In this document: positions 17,089 to 25,644 of the stretch, in pieces
Position numbering within the stretch: position 1 is the first letter of the stretch
Layout of the letters: each line of letters starts with the position of its first letter
Source of the DNA: Pseudoalteromonas umbrosa
GTDB taxonomy: Bacteria > Pseudomonadota > Gammaproteobacteria > Enterobacterales > Alteromonadaceae
DNA length: 64,000 bases
Direction of reading: 5' to 3'
NCBI RefSeq assembly: GCF_030125375.1
Contig: NZ_JASJUU010000001.1
Span: 868,001-932,000 of the forward strand
Notes under the pieces: model-generated
Told to the model about the DNA's origin: nothing
The model's database searches: none
Seen by the model: the letters and a program-made list of their open reading frames with translations, nothing else
Position numbers and translations under genes: made by a program

Positions 17089-19634
17089 ACAACTTAAAAC
17101 GAACCTCGTTATTTTGTGTGTGTATGGTGAGTTTGCTCAGTGCGTGCGAACAGTCAAAACGATTAGAGACAACAGCAGATAAGGGCAAAGACCAAACTAT
17201 TTGGCCAAATATTGTGTCTGAAATTGCACAATCGGAAGAGGTTGAATCTCAAGTTAATGCACTTCTCGCTGAGATGACCATTGAGCAAAAAGTCGCTCAA
17301 ATGATCCAGCCTGAAATACGCGATATCACAGTTGAAGATATGCGCAAATACGGTTTTGGCTCTTATTTAAATGGCGGTGGGGCCTTTCCAAATGGTGACA
17401 AACATGCGTCAGTGACCGATTGGGTGGCATTAGCTGAGTCTATGTATCAAGCGTCAATTGATGCGTCTTTGGATGGTTCGACGATCCCGACGATGTGGGG
17501 CACCGATGCGGTTCACGGTCACAACAATGTGATTGGCGCGACCTTGTTTCCTCATAATATCGGTCTGGGCGCTGCAAACGATCCTGCATTGATAGAAAAA
17601 ATCGCCCAAGTTACCGCAAAAGAAGTGCTGGCTACGGGCATTGATTGGATCTTCGCACCCACGGTTGCCACTGTAAGAGACGACAGGTGGGGAAGAACGT
17701 ACGAAGGGTATTCAGAAGACCCAGAAATAGTCGGGGACTACGCTTATGCCATTGTTAAAGGACTTCAAGGTGATGGGCGCTCAAATACCGTATTCAAAGA
17801 GCAGCATGTGATAAGCACAGTTAAACATTTTGTTGGAGACGGTGGGACTCTTAAAGGAGATGATCAAGGGAACAACGTTGCTAACGAAGAAACACTATTT
17901 AAAGTTCATGCACAAGGTTATGTAGGTGGCTTAAAAGCTGGGTCGCAGTCAGTAATGGCTTCCTTTAATAGCTGGCATGGCGACAAGATACATGGCAATA
18001 AATATTTGCTGACAACAGTGTTGAAAGACCGAATGGGCTTTGATGGCTTTGTGGTCGGAGACTGGAATGGCCATGGTCAGATACAAGGATGCACGAATGA
18101 TAATTGTCCACAAGCAATCAATGCGGGATTAGACATGTTTATGGCACCAACGCAAAGTTGGAAGCCATTGTTTTACAATACGGTCAGCCAAGTGAAAGAC
18201 GGCACCATAGCGCTTAGTCGAGTGAATGATGCGGTGAGCCGTATTTTAAGAGTAAAAATACGAGCGGGCCTGTTCAATAAGCCAAGTCCCGCGCAGCGCC
18301 TTTATGCTGGCGATAGTAAAATTATGGGTAATGAACAACACAGAGCACTTGCCAGAGAAGCAGTAAGAAAGTCTCTGGTACTGCTCAAGAACAAAGCTGG
18401 GATCTTACCTTTATCTCCCAAACAAAATATCTTAATTGCTGGAGATGGCGCAGATAACATAGGTAAACAGTCAGGTGGATGGACTATTACTTGGCAAGGA
18501 ACCAATAACGCCAATGCAGATTTTCCTGGTGGTACCTCGATTTATGAAGGTATCAAACACCAAGTCTTGAAAGCGGGTGGTGAGATTACCTTGAGTCTTG
18601 ATGGTTCGTTCGATAAAGATAATAAGCCCGACGTCGCAATTGTTGTATTTGGAGAGGAGCCTTACGCAGAGGGACAAGGGGATAGACCGCATTTGGCATA
18701 TCAATACGGTACTCACAAGGACCTGATGTTATTAAAGTCATTGAAAGCGCAAGGTATCCCAGTTGTATCACTTTTCATTAGTGGTCGTCCGATGTGGATG
18801 AATGCGGAGCTAAACGCCAGCGACGCTTTTGTTGCACTTTGGCTACCGGGATCTGAAGGCGGTGGTGTGGCTGATGTGCTACTAAAAGATAAAAATGACA
18901 GTATTCAATATGACTTTACGGGCAAGCTGTCGTTTTCGTGGCCGAATTCACCGACGCAACACGTCAATCGTTTTGACGGAAAAACTCCGTTGTTTGCATA
19001 CGGCTTTGGGTTGGATTACGAAACAAAGGATACGTTGAAAGACAACTTGAGCGAGTATTTTGATATTAGTGCCAGCGTCAATGAAGTCGAGTTGTTATAC
19101 GATGGTCAGCCTAAAAAACCATGGGCGCTATATCTCACTGAAGGTAATAAGAGAAAGCCGATCCGTTCTAATAGTGAGCAGATCAATGGCGTAGGCTACA
19201 GAACGATTGACCGTTTTGTACAGGAAGACAGTCTGCAATTGTCTTTTAGTGATGCAAAAATCGCTGGCATTCAATTGTTGAGCAAACATGGTTTCCCTGA
19301 AGATCTCAGCGCGTATGTCAATTCGAGTGCTTACTTAACATTTGATATCTCTGTGAAATCAGGCTCAATTTCAAAAGCCTATATAGGGGTGAATTGTCAG
19401 GAAGAAATCAATTGCAGCTCACAAGTTAAAATACCGGATGAAAAATTGAGCGCGCTCACAAATGGTTGGCAGCAGTTAGCCGTGCCTTTGACTTGCTTTG
19501 CAAACCTTGGCGCTGAGTTATCTCAGACAATGTCTCCATTTAAACTCTCGCTCGTTGGAAACGCTGAAGTAGGATTGAGCAAAATAGCGCTTAGAGCATC
19601 AACATCAGAAGCTTCAATCGTTGAATGTAACTAG
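17085..19634 (+). CDS. GH3 exo-beta-glucanase lipoprotein (ExoP-like)
   Basis: The 849-residue product has a lipobox (SLLSAC-EQ) near residue 21. The GH3 N-terminal barrel (about 60-420) has [32 protein letters not shown] and [10 protein letters not shown], whose aspartate is the expected nucleophile. The second sandwich domain (about 430-630) has [13 protein letters not shown] with the likely acid/base glutamate. The last about 190 residues match the galactose-binding-like C-terminal domain of the Pseudoalteromonas ExoP family, with [12 protein letters not shown]. ExoP enzymes release glucose from beta-1,3/1,4-glucans. It is last in the locus and translationally coupled to the permease, and probably works on the periplasmic side of a membrane. 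Confidence 0.92.
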   Translation: MNNLKRTSLFCVCMVSLLSACEQSKRLETTADKGKDQTIWPNIVSEIAQSEEVESQVNALLAEMTIEQKVAQMIQPEIRDITVEDMRKYGFGSYLNGGGAFPNGDKHASVTDWVALAESMYQASIDASLDGSTIPTMWGTDAVHGHNNVIGATLFPHNIGLGAANDPALIEKIAQVTAKEVLATGIDWIFAPTVATVRDDRWGRTYEGYSEDPEIVGDYAYAIVKGLQGDGRSNTVFKEQHVISTVKHFVGDGGTLKGDDQGNNVANEETLFKVHAQGYVGGLKAGSQSVMASFNSWHGDKIHGNKYLLTTVLKDRMGFDGFVVGDWNGHGQIQGCTNDNCPQAINAGLDMFMAPTQSWKPLFYNTVSQVKDGTIALSRVNDAVSRILRVKIRAGLFNKPSPAQRLYAGDSKIMGNEQHRALAREAVRKSLVLLKNKAGILPLSPKQNILIAGDGADNIGKQSGGWTITWQGTNNANADFPGGTSIYEGIKHQVLKAGGEITLSLDGSFDKDNKPDVAIVVFGEEPYAEGQGDRPHLAYQYGTHKDLMLLKSLKAQGIPVVSLFISGRPMWMNAELNASDAFVALWLPGSEGGGVADVLLKDKNDSIQYDFTGKLSFSWPNSPTQHVNRFDGKTPLFAYGFGLDYETKDTLKDNLSEYFDISASVNEVELLYDGQPKKPWALYLTEGNKRKPIRSNSEQINGVGYRTIDRFVQEDSLQLSFSDAKIAGIQLLSKHGFPEDLSAYVNSSAYLTFDISVKSGSISKAYIGVNCQEEINCSSQVKIPDEKLSALTNGWQQLAVPLTCFANLGAELSQTMSPFKLSLVGNAEVGLSKIALRASTSEASIVECN

Positions 19635-19648
19635 AGTACGCTAGACGA

Positions 19649-19675
19649 AGGCCCGCAAATAGCGGGCTTTTTATT
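19649..19675 (+). terminator. Terminator of the glucan utilization operon
   Basis: Stem gcccgc/gcgggc (19651-19656 with 19662-19667) with flanking A-T and G-T pairs, five-base loop and a TTTTTATTTT tail. Confidence 0.9.
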
Positions 19676-19791
19676 TTCAAGACCGGTCATAATTTGTACT
19701 TGATGAGTGTGTTTTTTTATTGTTCGCCATTAAGCTTTAAGTCATGGCTATGTCTTCGTAATGCGGATGTTTTTTCGATAAGGATTTATCA

Positions 19792-20109
19792 GTGGATTAT
19801 AAACAAGCATTTAATTTCCGACATTTGTCGCATATTGCTTTACTCTTATTAAGCGCTTGGGGGGCGTTACAAACGATATTGGCCAGCTTAATGATAGAGC
19901 GGTTCTATAGGTGCTCCTATGACTGTGATTTTTATCTGCCGCAACAAATTGTATTTGCTCTGGCACTAGTATGCTTCCTCTCTCTTATATCTTCATTTAT
20001 TTGCGCGTTTATTTCAGCACTTAAGACTCAGCAGCCCATTGCATATAAAGTACTGTTTTTAAGTTTTTTAGCAGTAGTTTGCCAAGTCCATTACATCGCA
20101 AGTTTATAA
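19792..20109 (+). CDS. Small membrane protein of unknown function
   Basis: The family is not recognised. The 105-residue product has three hydrophobic segments (about residues 12-32, 47-70 and 84-103) with a short loop holding C-S-Y-D-C. GTG at 19792 is preceded by AAGGA at 19780-19784 with seven-base spacing, which supports translation. It lies between the glucan operon terminator and a chemoreceptor gene and is probably transcribed alone. Confidence 0.6.
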   Translation: MDYKQAFNFRHLSHIALLLLSAWGALQTILASLMIERFYRCSYDCDFYLPQQIVFALALVCFLSLISSFICAFISALKTQQPIAYKVLFLSFLAVVCQVHYIASL

Positions 20110-20293
20110 TATTGAATGCGTCGCTAAATTAGTTAGTCACACAGTGTTCGTTTTCGATTATGTGACAAAGTGGTTTGAACAGCCATTTTGAACCGAGACT
20201 TTAGTGGATCAGTTCCGTTTTTACATTGTAATTTCACATAGTTAGTCAATACTCAATTATCAAGGTAACTAGGCAAAGCCTAAGGAAAATTTG

Positions 20294-21919
20294 ATGTTGA
20301 ATAATTTCTCTGTACAAAGCCGTTTATTGTCGTTGTCTGGATTACCTGCAATCCTTTTCGTAATTGCGACAGTGTTTACGCTCACGACGATTTCCCACCT
20401 CGTTACGAATATGGACAAGATGTACTCTGGTCGAGTTTTACCACTTAAAGAGATTAAAGTGGTGTCAGATAACTATGCGGTGGTTATTGTTGATACATTT
20501 CATAAGTTAAGAGGCAAGCAATTAACACCATCACAAGCGCTTGATAATATTGAAGAGGCCAAATCAATAGCCATAGCTGAGTGGGAAATTTACTTAGGAG
20601 GTAAATTGACCAGTCAAGAGCAATCGATAGTTCAGCAAATTAAGCAGTCTGAGCGGGAAGTTAATCAGCTTATTCAAGAGTATCAGCGCTTAATAGCACA
20701 AGATAAGTTTGACTCTGTGCCTTACAACCAATTTGTTAAAGATCTCTACGAGACGTTTGACCCACTGAGCGAAGGCTACAATGAACTGATGGTGCTGCAG
20801 CTAGATGAGGCCAGCAAACTGATTGATGTGAGCCATGAAGAAGCCGATGCTGCAAGGGTTGGGATGATAGTTGCGTCTGTACTCGTGATAGTTGTTATGT
20901 TGAGTGTCAGTTGGTTGATCTACGGCTCTATCCATAAGCCACTAAAAGGATTGCGACGCACCATAAAAACCATTGCACAAAATGCGGATTTAACGCAGCG
21001 TGTAAAAGTGGTTGGCGAAGATGAGCTTAGCGAAATTGGCAATGACTTTAATATGATGGTCGATTGTTTGCACAACCTTGTTCAAAGTCTTATTGAAATG
21101 ATAGGTGAATTGACCTCGACGTCTACCAATTTGACATCTATTAGCTCATCGATGGCAAATACGTCTCAGGATCAAGAGCAGCAAACAGCTATGATTGCGA
21201 CAGCTGTGACGCAAATGAGCGCTGCTATTCAAGAAGTGGCTAATAATGCGCAGTTAACAGCACAAAAAGCTGAAACATCGGGCACGCTTGCTCAGCAAGG
21301 CACAAGTACAATCTCACAGAATATCCAATCGATTGAGCAGTTAGCTGACTTAGTTGCGGATAATACCGAACAAATTCAAGCTTTAAATACGCAAAGTAAC
21401 GAAATTAACCAAGTTGTTTTGATGATCCAAGGTGTTGCTGAGCAAACCAATTTATTGGCATTAAATGCTGCGATTGAAGCTGCTCGGGCAGGTGAGTCGG
21501 GCAGAGGCTTTGCGGTCGTTGCCGATGAAGTGAGACAGCTGGCACATAATACGCAAAAAGCAACTGAGTCAATTAAAGAGATGATCACAAAGCTACAGTC
21601 AATGGCGCAAAATGCCGTGACTGCGATGGAAAATGCGCAAACGAGTGCAACTTCGAGCGTTGAAAAAGCGAACGAGTCGGCAAAGTATATGAACGAAATC
21701 AATAGCGCAGTGAATGAAATCATCGATATGAATGTGCAAGTTTCGACTGCAACTGAAGAGCAAACCTCTGTGATTGCTGAGATAAGCACCAACATTAATG
21801 AGTTTAACAATAGCATCACAGAAATTGCTAAAAACGCGCAGCTCAATGCTGAAGTAAGTAGTGCATTGGGTGATTACACCAGCAACTTAAAAGAAAAGGT
21901 CGATTCTTTTAAGGCTTAA
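20294..21919 (+). CDS. Methyl-accepting chemotaxis protein
   Basis: The 541-residue receptor has a first membrane helix at about 10-32, a helical periplasmic sensor of the four-helix-bundle type (about 35-190), a second membrane helix at about 192-212, a HAMP domain (about 213-270) and the cytoplasmic signalling coiled coil. The latter carries the hairpin tip [35 protein letters not shown]. The ligand is unknown. AAGGA at 20282-20286 favours ATG 20294 over the TTG three bases earlier. No CheB/CheR pentapeptide is present at the C-terminus, which ends VDSFKA. Confidence 0.9.
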   Translation: MLNNFSVQSRLLSLSGLPAILFVIATVFTLTTISHLVTNMDKMYSGRVLPLKEIKVVSDNYAVVIVDTFHKLRGKQLTPSQALDNIEEAKSIAIAEWEIYLGGKLTSQEQSIVQQIKQSEREVNQLIQEYQRLIAQDKFDSVPYNQFVKDLYETFDPLSEGYNELMVLQLDEASKLIDVSHEEADAARVGMIVASVLVIVVMLSVSWLIYGSIHKPLKGLRRTIKTIAQNADLTQRVKVVGEDELSEIGNDFNMMVDCLHNLVQSLIEMIGELTSTSTNLTSISSSMANTSQDQEQQTAMIATAVTQMSAAIQEVANNAQLTAQKAETSGTLAQQGTSTISQNIQSIEQLADLVADNTEQIQALNTQSNEINQVVLMIQGVAEQTNLLALNAAIEAARAGESGRGFAVVADEVRQLAHNTQKATESIKEMITKLQSMAQNAVTAMENAQTSATSSVEKANESAKYMNEINSAVNEIIDMNVQVSTATEEQTSVIAEISTNINEFNNSITEIAKNAQLNAEVSSALGDYTSNLKEKVDSFKA

Positions 21920-21964
21920 TGCATCGAGTGTTTGTTTTAGTGAACTTGAATCTGGAGCCATTGC

Positions 21965-22241
21965 TTCTGTGACTAATCAATGGTTTCCGGAGCAAGCCCG
22001 GAATGACGTAGAGAGAATCAGCGATGTGTTAATAGATGGGGTCATGATGTTGATTTATGGCCAGTTATGCACATGCCCCCCGAATTCGTCGTCCTGAACT
22101 TGATTCAGGATCCATGCTTAACCCACTACGACTGGATTGGTGCGTTTAAAGGGGGGTTGGTCATCTTTGGTTAAAATGGCTCACTTCACCTTGCACGAAA
22201 AGAATGCCAGCGCTTCGCACTATGTCATTAACTTTTCGCAC
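21965..22241 (+). repeat. Mosaic of dispersed palindromic repeats, left of the integron remnant
   Basis: The stretch has three elements in order: a TCCGG-loop-CCGGA palindrome (21986-22002) inside a ggtttccggagcaag text, a TCCTGAA-loop-TTCAGGA palindrome (22092-22110), and a 55-bp unit at 22187-22241 containing gaaaagaatgccagcgcttcg. All three recur at 25310-25619 on the other side of the integron remnant. They look like REP-type or miniature elements. No gene is seen between the receptor stop at 21919 and the intI fragment. Confidence 0.7.
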
Positions 22242-22252
22242 ATTAATCCTGA

Positions 22253-22459
22253 AATTAAATAATATCGTTTGCTTAAAAACGACATGAGACATTTAACCTC
22301 CTCAGGGGTTATAACAATTGGCAACTTCGAATGGGGCTTACCATGACAGTGAATATAGGGAGAAATCCACTTAAGGTATGCATCAACGATTCTAAGTGAA
22401 TATTGCTTAGTCAACATAAACTCGACGATGTGGCTTAAAAATGGTGAACGAGTTCTCAT
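22253..22459 (-). pseudogene. intI: Integron integrase intI, N-terminal fragment
   Basis: From ATG at 22459 the - strand encodes about 69 residues that follow the IntI N-terminal SAM-like domain: RSPFLSHIVEFM, then TKQYSLRIVDAYLKWI, then YIHCHGKPHSK. The fragment stops being recognisable near 22253, where it meets the 55-bp dispersed repeat. The whole catalytic C-terminal domain with the R-H-R-Y residues is missing, so it is inactive. Position and orientation, divergent from the cassettes and next to the first recombination site, are as in a normal integron. Confidence 0.85.
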
Positions 22460-22715
22460 TAAGTTAGCTCTAAAAGGTAACTGTGTTTATATACAGTGCC
22501 GCTGCGTTTCTCCCATAGTCAAGAAAACGACCCTGTGGGTCGTTTTGATCCTTTCCATAATGTCTATAATGATTAAAAAATATATCTGTAGCAACAAGTT
22601 AGTTATTGTGATAAAACTGGTACAATGAGAAAAATGACCCATGGTTCGGTAGAAAAGCGACCCATTGGGTCGATATTAAATTGTTATACGCATTCGAATA
22701 TTTAAGTGATGGATT
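22460..22715 (+). promoter_or_regulatory. Presumed attI / cassette leader region with hairpins
   Basis: The segment lies between the intI start and the first cassette gene, where attI and cassette promoter elements belong. It has a ten-pair hairpin aaaacgaccc-tgt-gggtcgtttt (22524-22546) and a related short palindrome GACCCATTGGGTC (22659-22671). GTTATAC at 22683-22689 fits the core crossover site GTTRRRY loosely. attI has no strong consensus, so its limits are not claimed. The short open frame 22428-22628 is considered chance. Confidence 0.5.
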
Positions 22716-23816
22716 ATGGTTGAACTAGAAAAAACAAGCGATAATTGGAAAGACTGGAATGTACTATTTAAAGGGAAAAAGTATAACCTAGCCGAATATG
22801 GGGGTAAATGGGGTGATAAGTCCTATCAATTTCCCGCAAATCAAGATTTAAAACTAACCATCACCGATTTTTCAGATCATAACTTTAGTGATTTTCATCC
22901 TGAACTTTATCTTGTTATTGATAACGAACATGGAATCTTAGGAAAACAAATTTCAACTCTCTATTTATGTACTAGCGCAGATGCAGACTCGAAGTACTTT
23001 GGCTATTGCTGGGATATTAAGCTTGATGATTGGGATGGACATTTCAATCCTTTTATGATTAGAAATGAAGTCGCCAAAGCAATAGAGGCTCAGACAGAAT
23101 TTCCAATTAATGGCGAGGAGTTAGGTTTATCCGATGACTCTGGTTTTGCATCAATTTATTTTGGTGTAGATGTCGATGAAGTAGAGTGCTTCAAAGATTT
23201 TTACTTAAAACTTGCGAGCTTTTTGGATAGAACTTTTGAAGAAGTAGAAGAAAAGTTATCGATAGGTGGCTTTTCAAATAAAGTAGTGGCTAAATTCTCT
23301 TTTGATGAAGAGGTACAACAATCCTGTATCAGTTACCTAAATTACTTTATCGAATTTTTGAAAGATCTAGGCATAAAATCTAAACCTCAAGTCAATTACT
23401 CAGGGCAAGACATTCTATTTTCAATAACTCCTGATTCAAAGGAAGAGTCTTTAACTCTAGTATCTCAAGCGCTGTCTTTGTATTTGAAATTACCGCAAAT
23501 TGACACTGCAGAGTTAATAAATGAGTATTCAGACCCTCTTACTGAACTTAAACTAGAAAGACTAAAAAGCGAAATTGATAAACTTAAAGGAGATCTGCGA
23601 ACAAGTGCGGCGCTAATTCGATATCAAGATAAACTTCTTTCAAATGGCATAGTAAAGTTAAAGGAGCCAATAGAGGCTTTACAATGTATCCATATTGATG
23701 ATGAGGAAAAAAACAAAAGAGAATTTCTGAGTGGTGGAATTAAACTTGGTGTATTTAAAAAGGCTGGTATTGAGTTTGACTGGAATGCTTTGCTAGGTCA
23801 TTTCAAATCAAAATAA
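22716..23816 (+). CDS. Integron cassette gene A, unknown function
   Basis: The 366-residue protein is not recognised. It has an acidic, aromatic-rich N-terminal half with a Y-F-G-Y-C-W-D segment near residue 95, no signal peptide or membrane helix, and a short coiled-coil stretch at about 280-300 (LKLERLKSEIDKLKGDL). The C-terminus has basic clusters and ends WNALLGHFKSK. It is the first cassette of the array, immediately upstream of attC1. Ribosome binding before the ATG is weak. At about 1.1 kb it is large for a cassette. Confidence 0.7.
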   Translation: MVELEKTSDNWKDWNVLFKGKKYNLAEYGGKWGDKSYQFPANQDLKLTITDFSDHNFSDFHPELYLVIDNEHGILGKQISTLYLCTSADADSKYFGYCWDIKLDDWDGHFNPFMIRNEVAKAIEAQTEFPINGEELGLSDDSGFASIYFGVDVDEVECFKDFYLKLASFLDRTFEEVEEKLSIGGFSNKVVAKFSFDEEVQQSCISYLNYFIEFLKDLGIKSKPQVNYSGQDILFSITPDSKEESLTLVSQALSLYLKLPQIDTAELINEYSDPLTELKLERLKSEIDKLKGDLRTSAALIRYQDKLLSNGIVKLKEPIEALQCIHIDDEEKNKREFLSGGIKLGVFKKAGIEFDWNALLGHFKSK

Positions 23817-23819
23817 TGC

Positions 23820-23918
23820 GCATAACAAGTTGCTTAAACGGACAAAAAACAGTTGGCTTTTGCTCGTTCCTCACTATTTTAGCCAACAATTTTATTGCCG
23901 CTTAGCAAAGCGTTATGC
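23820..23918 (+). other. attC site 1 of the cassette array
   Basis: The ends are perfect complements: R'' GCATAAC (23820-23826) and R' GTTATGC (23912-23918). Outer arms align as TAACAAGTTGCTTAAACGG against the reverse complement of CCGCTTAGCAAAGCGTTA. Central arms are cagttggct and agccaac around a TTTTGCTCG-type loop. The 99-bp length is in the normal range. The site starts three bases after the stop of cassette gene A. Confidence 0.85.
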
Positions 23919-23935
23919 ATTGCAAGGAGAGGGAA

Positions 23936-24499
23936 GTGATTCCTAGAGGATTTAAATTAATTGACCATCTAACGGCAGAGCAGAAACAACAATACCTTGC
24001 TGAGAAAGAAGCAAAGAAAATTGAGCAGGCTAATGGTCAAAAAGTGTTGCGAAGATTTAACAAATTGGTTAGAGAATATGATTTTACTAGACGTAGTAAT
24101 TGGTTTTCAAAGCAGGCAGGACATGTTGCGCATGTGATTCACTTCCACAAATATACGTTTGGGCCAACATTTAGAATGCATGTTCTGATTAGGGCACTTA
24201 ACGATTCTCGTGAACATGTTGCATTAAATGGTATGCCAGATATTGATTTACACCCTTACGAATCGAGCTTCAAGTATGAAAATACTGAAGAATCAATTCA
24301 ATTATGTGCTGACGCCATGTTTCAGGCTTTCCTGGAAGTGGCAATGCCTTGGTTTAAATCAAATACACTTAAAATTCTTATTTCAGAAAAAAGCCCGTTA
24401 ATTGAATCAGGTCGTGAGGGCTTAATCGAGGCGTTAAATGGTAAAGGGAATCCAGAGTATGTTGAAATATCGAGAAAGTTATTGGGGTTAAAAGTATAA
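23936..24499 (+). CDS. Integron cassette gene B, unknown function
   Basis: The 187-residue soluble protein starts MIPRGFKLIDHLTAEQKQQ and has a central beta-rich part with HVAHVIHFHKYTFGPTFRMH. The helix-then-strand arrangement is faintly like DUF4304-type cassette proteins, but that is only an impression. GTG at 23936 is preferred because AAGGAG (23924-23929) lies six bases before it; an ATG at 23915 lies inside the attC crossover GTTATGC. The TAA stop is embedded in the left end of attC2 (GTATAAC), typical of cassettes. Confidence 0.72.
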   Translation: MIPRGFKLIDHLTAEQKQQYLAEKEAKKIEQANGQKVLRRFNKLVREYDFTRRSNWFSKQAGHVAHVIHFHKYTFGPTFRMHVLIRALNDSREHVALNGMPDIDLHPYESSFKYENTEESIQLCADAMFQAFLEVAMPWFKSNTLKILISEKSPLIESGREGLIEALNGKGNPEYVEISRKLLGLKV

Positions 24500-24549
24500 C
24501 AAGGCGCGCAACCTGACAGCTGACGCTGTCGTTTCGCTTGGCGTTATGT
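24494..24549 (+). other. attC site 2 of the cassette array
   Basis: R'' is GTATAAC (24494-24500) and R' is GTTATGT (24543-24549). The left arm TAACAAGGCGCGCAACCTGACAGC pairs with the right arm GCTGTCGTTTCGCTTGGCGTTA with the usual unpaired bases. At 56 bp it is a short, classical attC, of a different type from attC1 and attC3. Confidence 0.88.
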
Positions 24550-24564
24550 CTTAGGGGGGATATT

Positions 24565-24864
24565 TTGAACGAAAAAAGTATCTCAATTACAGTAGCTGTA
24601 GCATTTATTGTTAGCTCATTCCCTTTCGTATTTAACTTAGGATTTGAAATTATTCTTTTAAAAGGGATTTGGTTAACCACGTCAGCTATTGTCGCCTCTC
24701 TTTTTTATTATGTGTTCGCCGTTTTTTCTTTGTATTATTCTTTAAATGCCCAAAGGTTTAACTATAAATTCGCAGGCTTTACTCTTGAGAGCAATAAGTA
24801 CCTGATTCATTTTCCACTAATTTTATGTACTATTTTTCAGTATGCGTTTTTGTTTCTACCATGA
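24565..24864 (+). CDS. Integron cassette gene C, small membrane protein, 3' end altered
   Basis: The about 99-residue product has three hydrophobic helices (roughly residues 6-28, 35-55 and 78-97) and no recognised family. TTG at 24565 is preferred because AGGGGGG lies five bases upstream; a TTG at 24538 is inside attC2. The last codons, CCA TGA at 24859-24864, lie at the join with the second intI fragment. The natural C-terminus is therefore probably lost, and the present stop is supplied by that insertion. Confidence 0.55.
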   Translation: MNEKSISITVAVAFIVSSFPFVFNLGFEIILLKGIWLTTSAIVASLFYYVFAVFSLYYSLNAQRFNYKFAGFTLESNKYLIHFPLILCTIFQYAFLFLP

Positions 24865-24932
24865 CTGTGAATATAGGAATAAATCCACTTAAGATATGTA
24901 TCAAGGGTTCTGAGTGAATATTGCTTAGTCAA
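24859..24932 (-). pseudogene. intI: Second 74-bp intI fragment inside the array
   Basis: The 74 bp match 22341-22414 with about nine differences. On the - strand they encode LTKQYSLRTLDTYLKWIYSYIHSHG, split here as LTKQYSLRTLDTYLKWI and YSYIHSHG. This reads closer to the usual IntI text (SLRT) than the longer fragment, so it is not a simple recent copy of it. It joins cassette C at 24859 and unrelated AT-rich sequence at 24932. Confidence 0.78.
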
Positions 24933-25044
24933 GAAACCAAAATAGGACAGGCACAAATTTTCTATAATGAAGAGCCCATTGTTTTGGAATGATATCTTGG
25001 AATTTTTTTAGCTTTTTAAAATATGTCTGTCCATTTTTGTTTTT

Positions 25045-25124
25045 GGACACAAAACAGCAGGCTTGTGCTCCTTCGTCGCCAATTTTAGCCTGCTATTTTA
25101 TTGCCGTTTAGCAGAGCGTTACAA
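25045..25124 (+). other. attC site 3, right-hand part only
   Basis: From ggacacaaaacag to GTTACAA (25118-25124) the sequence follows attC1 closely, including ttattgccg(t)ttagca(g)agcgtta. The leftmost 20 bases expected, with R'' and its TAAC, are absent and replaced by unrelated sequence ending tgtttttgga. Central arms read cagcaggc and gcctgct, differing from attC1 on both sides but still paired. Confidence 0.75.
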
Positions 25125-25309
25125 AGCTTTTACGCGAAATTCACCTAGTACAGACGACTTAAAACGTTTCTGTCCAAAAATGAATTATAACGATCGTCCG
25201 CTTTTCGCTCATAGGTGCCTGTTAGATGAAGTCGAACTCTATTCACTTAAGCAGTAAGTCAGATATGAGCTAGTACACATTATCTTTTCGCACGTTAATC
25301 ACTTTGTCA
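25125..25309 (+). other. Probable remnant of a fourth cassette
   Basis: Downstream of the partial attC3 an open frame without a start encodes DDLKRFCPKMNYNDRPLFAH and LLDEVELYSLKQ before a stop at 25257. It has no ribosome binding site and no following attC. It may be the degraded body of a last cassette; otherwise nothing is recognised. Confidence 0.35.
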
Positions 25310-25374
25310 TCCTGAGCTTGATTCAGGACCTATTTTTTCTGTGACTATTCTATGGTTTCCGGAGCAAGTCCGGA
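25310..25374 (+). repeat. Right-hand copies of the dispersed palindromes
   Basis: TCCTGAG-loop-TTCAGGA at 25310-25328 and TCCGG-loop-CCGGA at 25358-25374 repeat the elements at 22092 and 21986. The flanking text tctgtgacta and aatgacgta is also shared. The order of the two palindromes is reversed compared with the left side. Confidence 0.7.
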
Positions 25375-25443
25375 ATGACGTAGCAGAGGATCTGCTTTGG
25401 GTTAATAGGGGTATTGTTTTTGTTTGGTTAAAATGGCTCATTT

Positions 25444-25619
25444 CACCTTGCGCGAAAAGAATGTCAGCGCTTCGCGCCGTGTCATTAACCTTTCACACGA
25501 TATTCACTTTGCGCAAATTGAACGTACTCGCTTCGCTCGCAGTCATTACATTTTGCACGTTAAACACCTTGCGCGAAAAGAATGCCAGCGCTTGGCGCTG
25601 TGTCATTAACCTTTCGCAC
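25444..25619 (+). repeat. Three tandem ~60-bp units of the 55-bp dispersed repeat
   Basis: Units begin at 25444, 25504 and 25565; the middle one is most diverged. Each has a cac(c/t)ttgcgc start, a small palindrome around cttcgc or cttggc (for example cagcgc-ttg-gcgctg), then gtcatta and ttt(c/t)(g)cac. A fourth copy lies at 22187-22241. Spurious open frames cross this array. It ends just before the amylase gene stop. Confidence 0.75.
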
Positions 25620-25644
25620 AATAGCGATTTGCACAAAGGCCATA

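Larger units (their letters stand above)
22253..25124. mobile_element. Decayed chromosomal integron: truncated intI plus three-cassette array
   Basis: On the - strand at the left is an integron-integrase N-terminus. Divergent from it on the + strand are three small genes, each followed by attC-like sequence: 99 bp at 23820, 56 bp at 24494 and a partial site at 25045. The first cassette is preceded by GTTATAC at 22683, the expected crossover form. The stop codons sit at or inside the attC left ends, as in genuine cassettes. Because no complete integrase remains, the array would be classed as a cluster of attC sites that lost its integrase. Confidence 0.8.

Noticed and set aside
22428..22628. 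66-codon + strand open frame opposite the intI start
   Set aside because: It overlaps the presumed attI region and a hairpin and lacks a ribosome binding site.
25444..25619. Possible CRISPR array
   Set aside because: The 55-bp units are nearly contiguous, without unique spacers, and vary from unit to unit; no cas genes are present.
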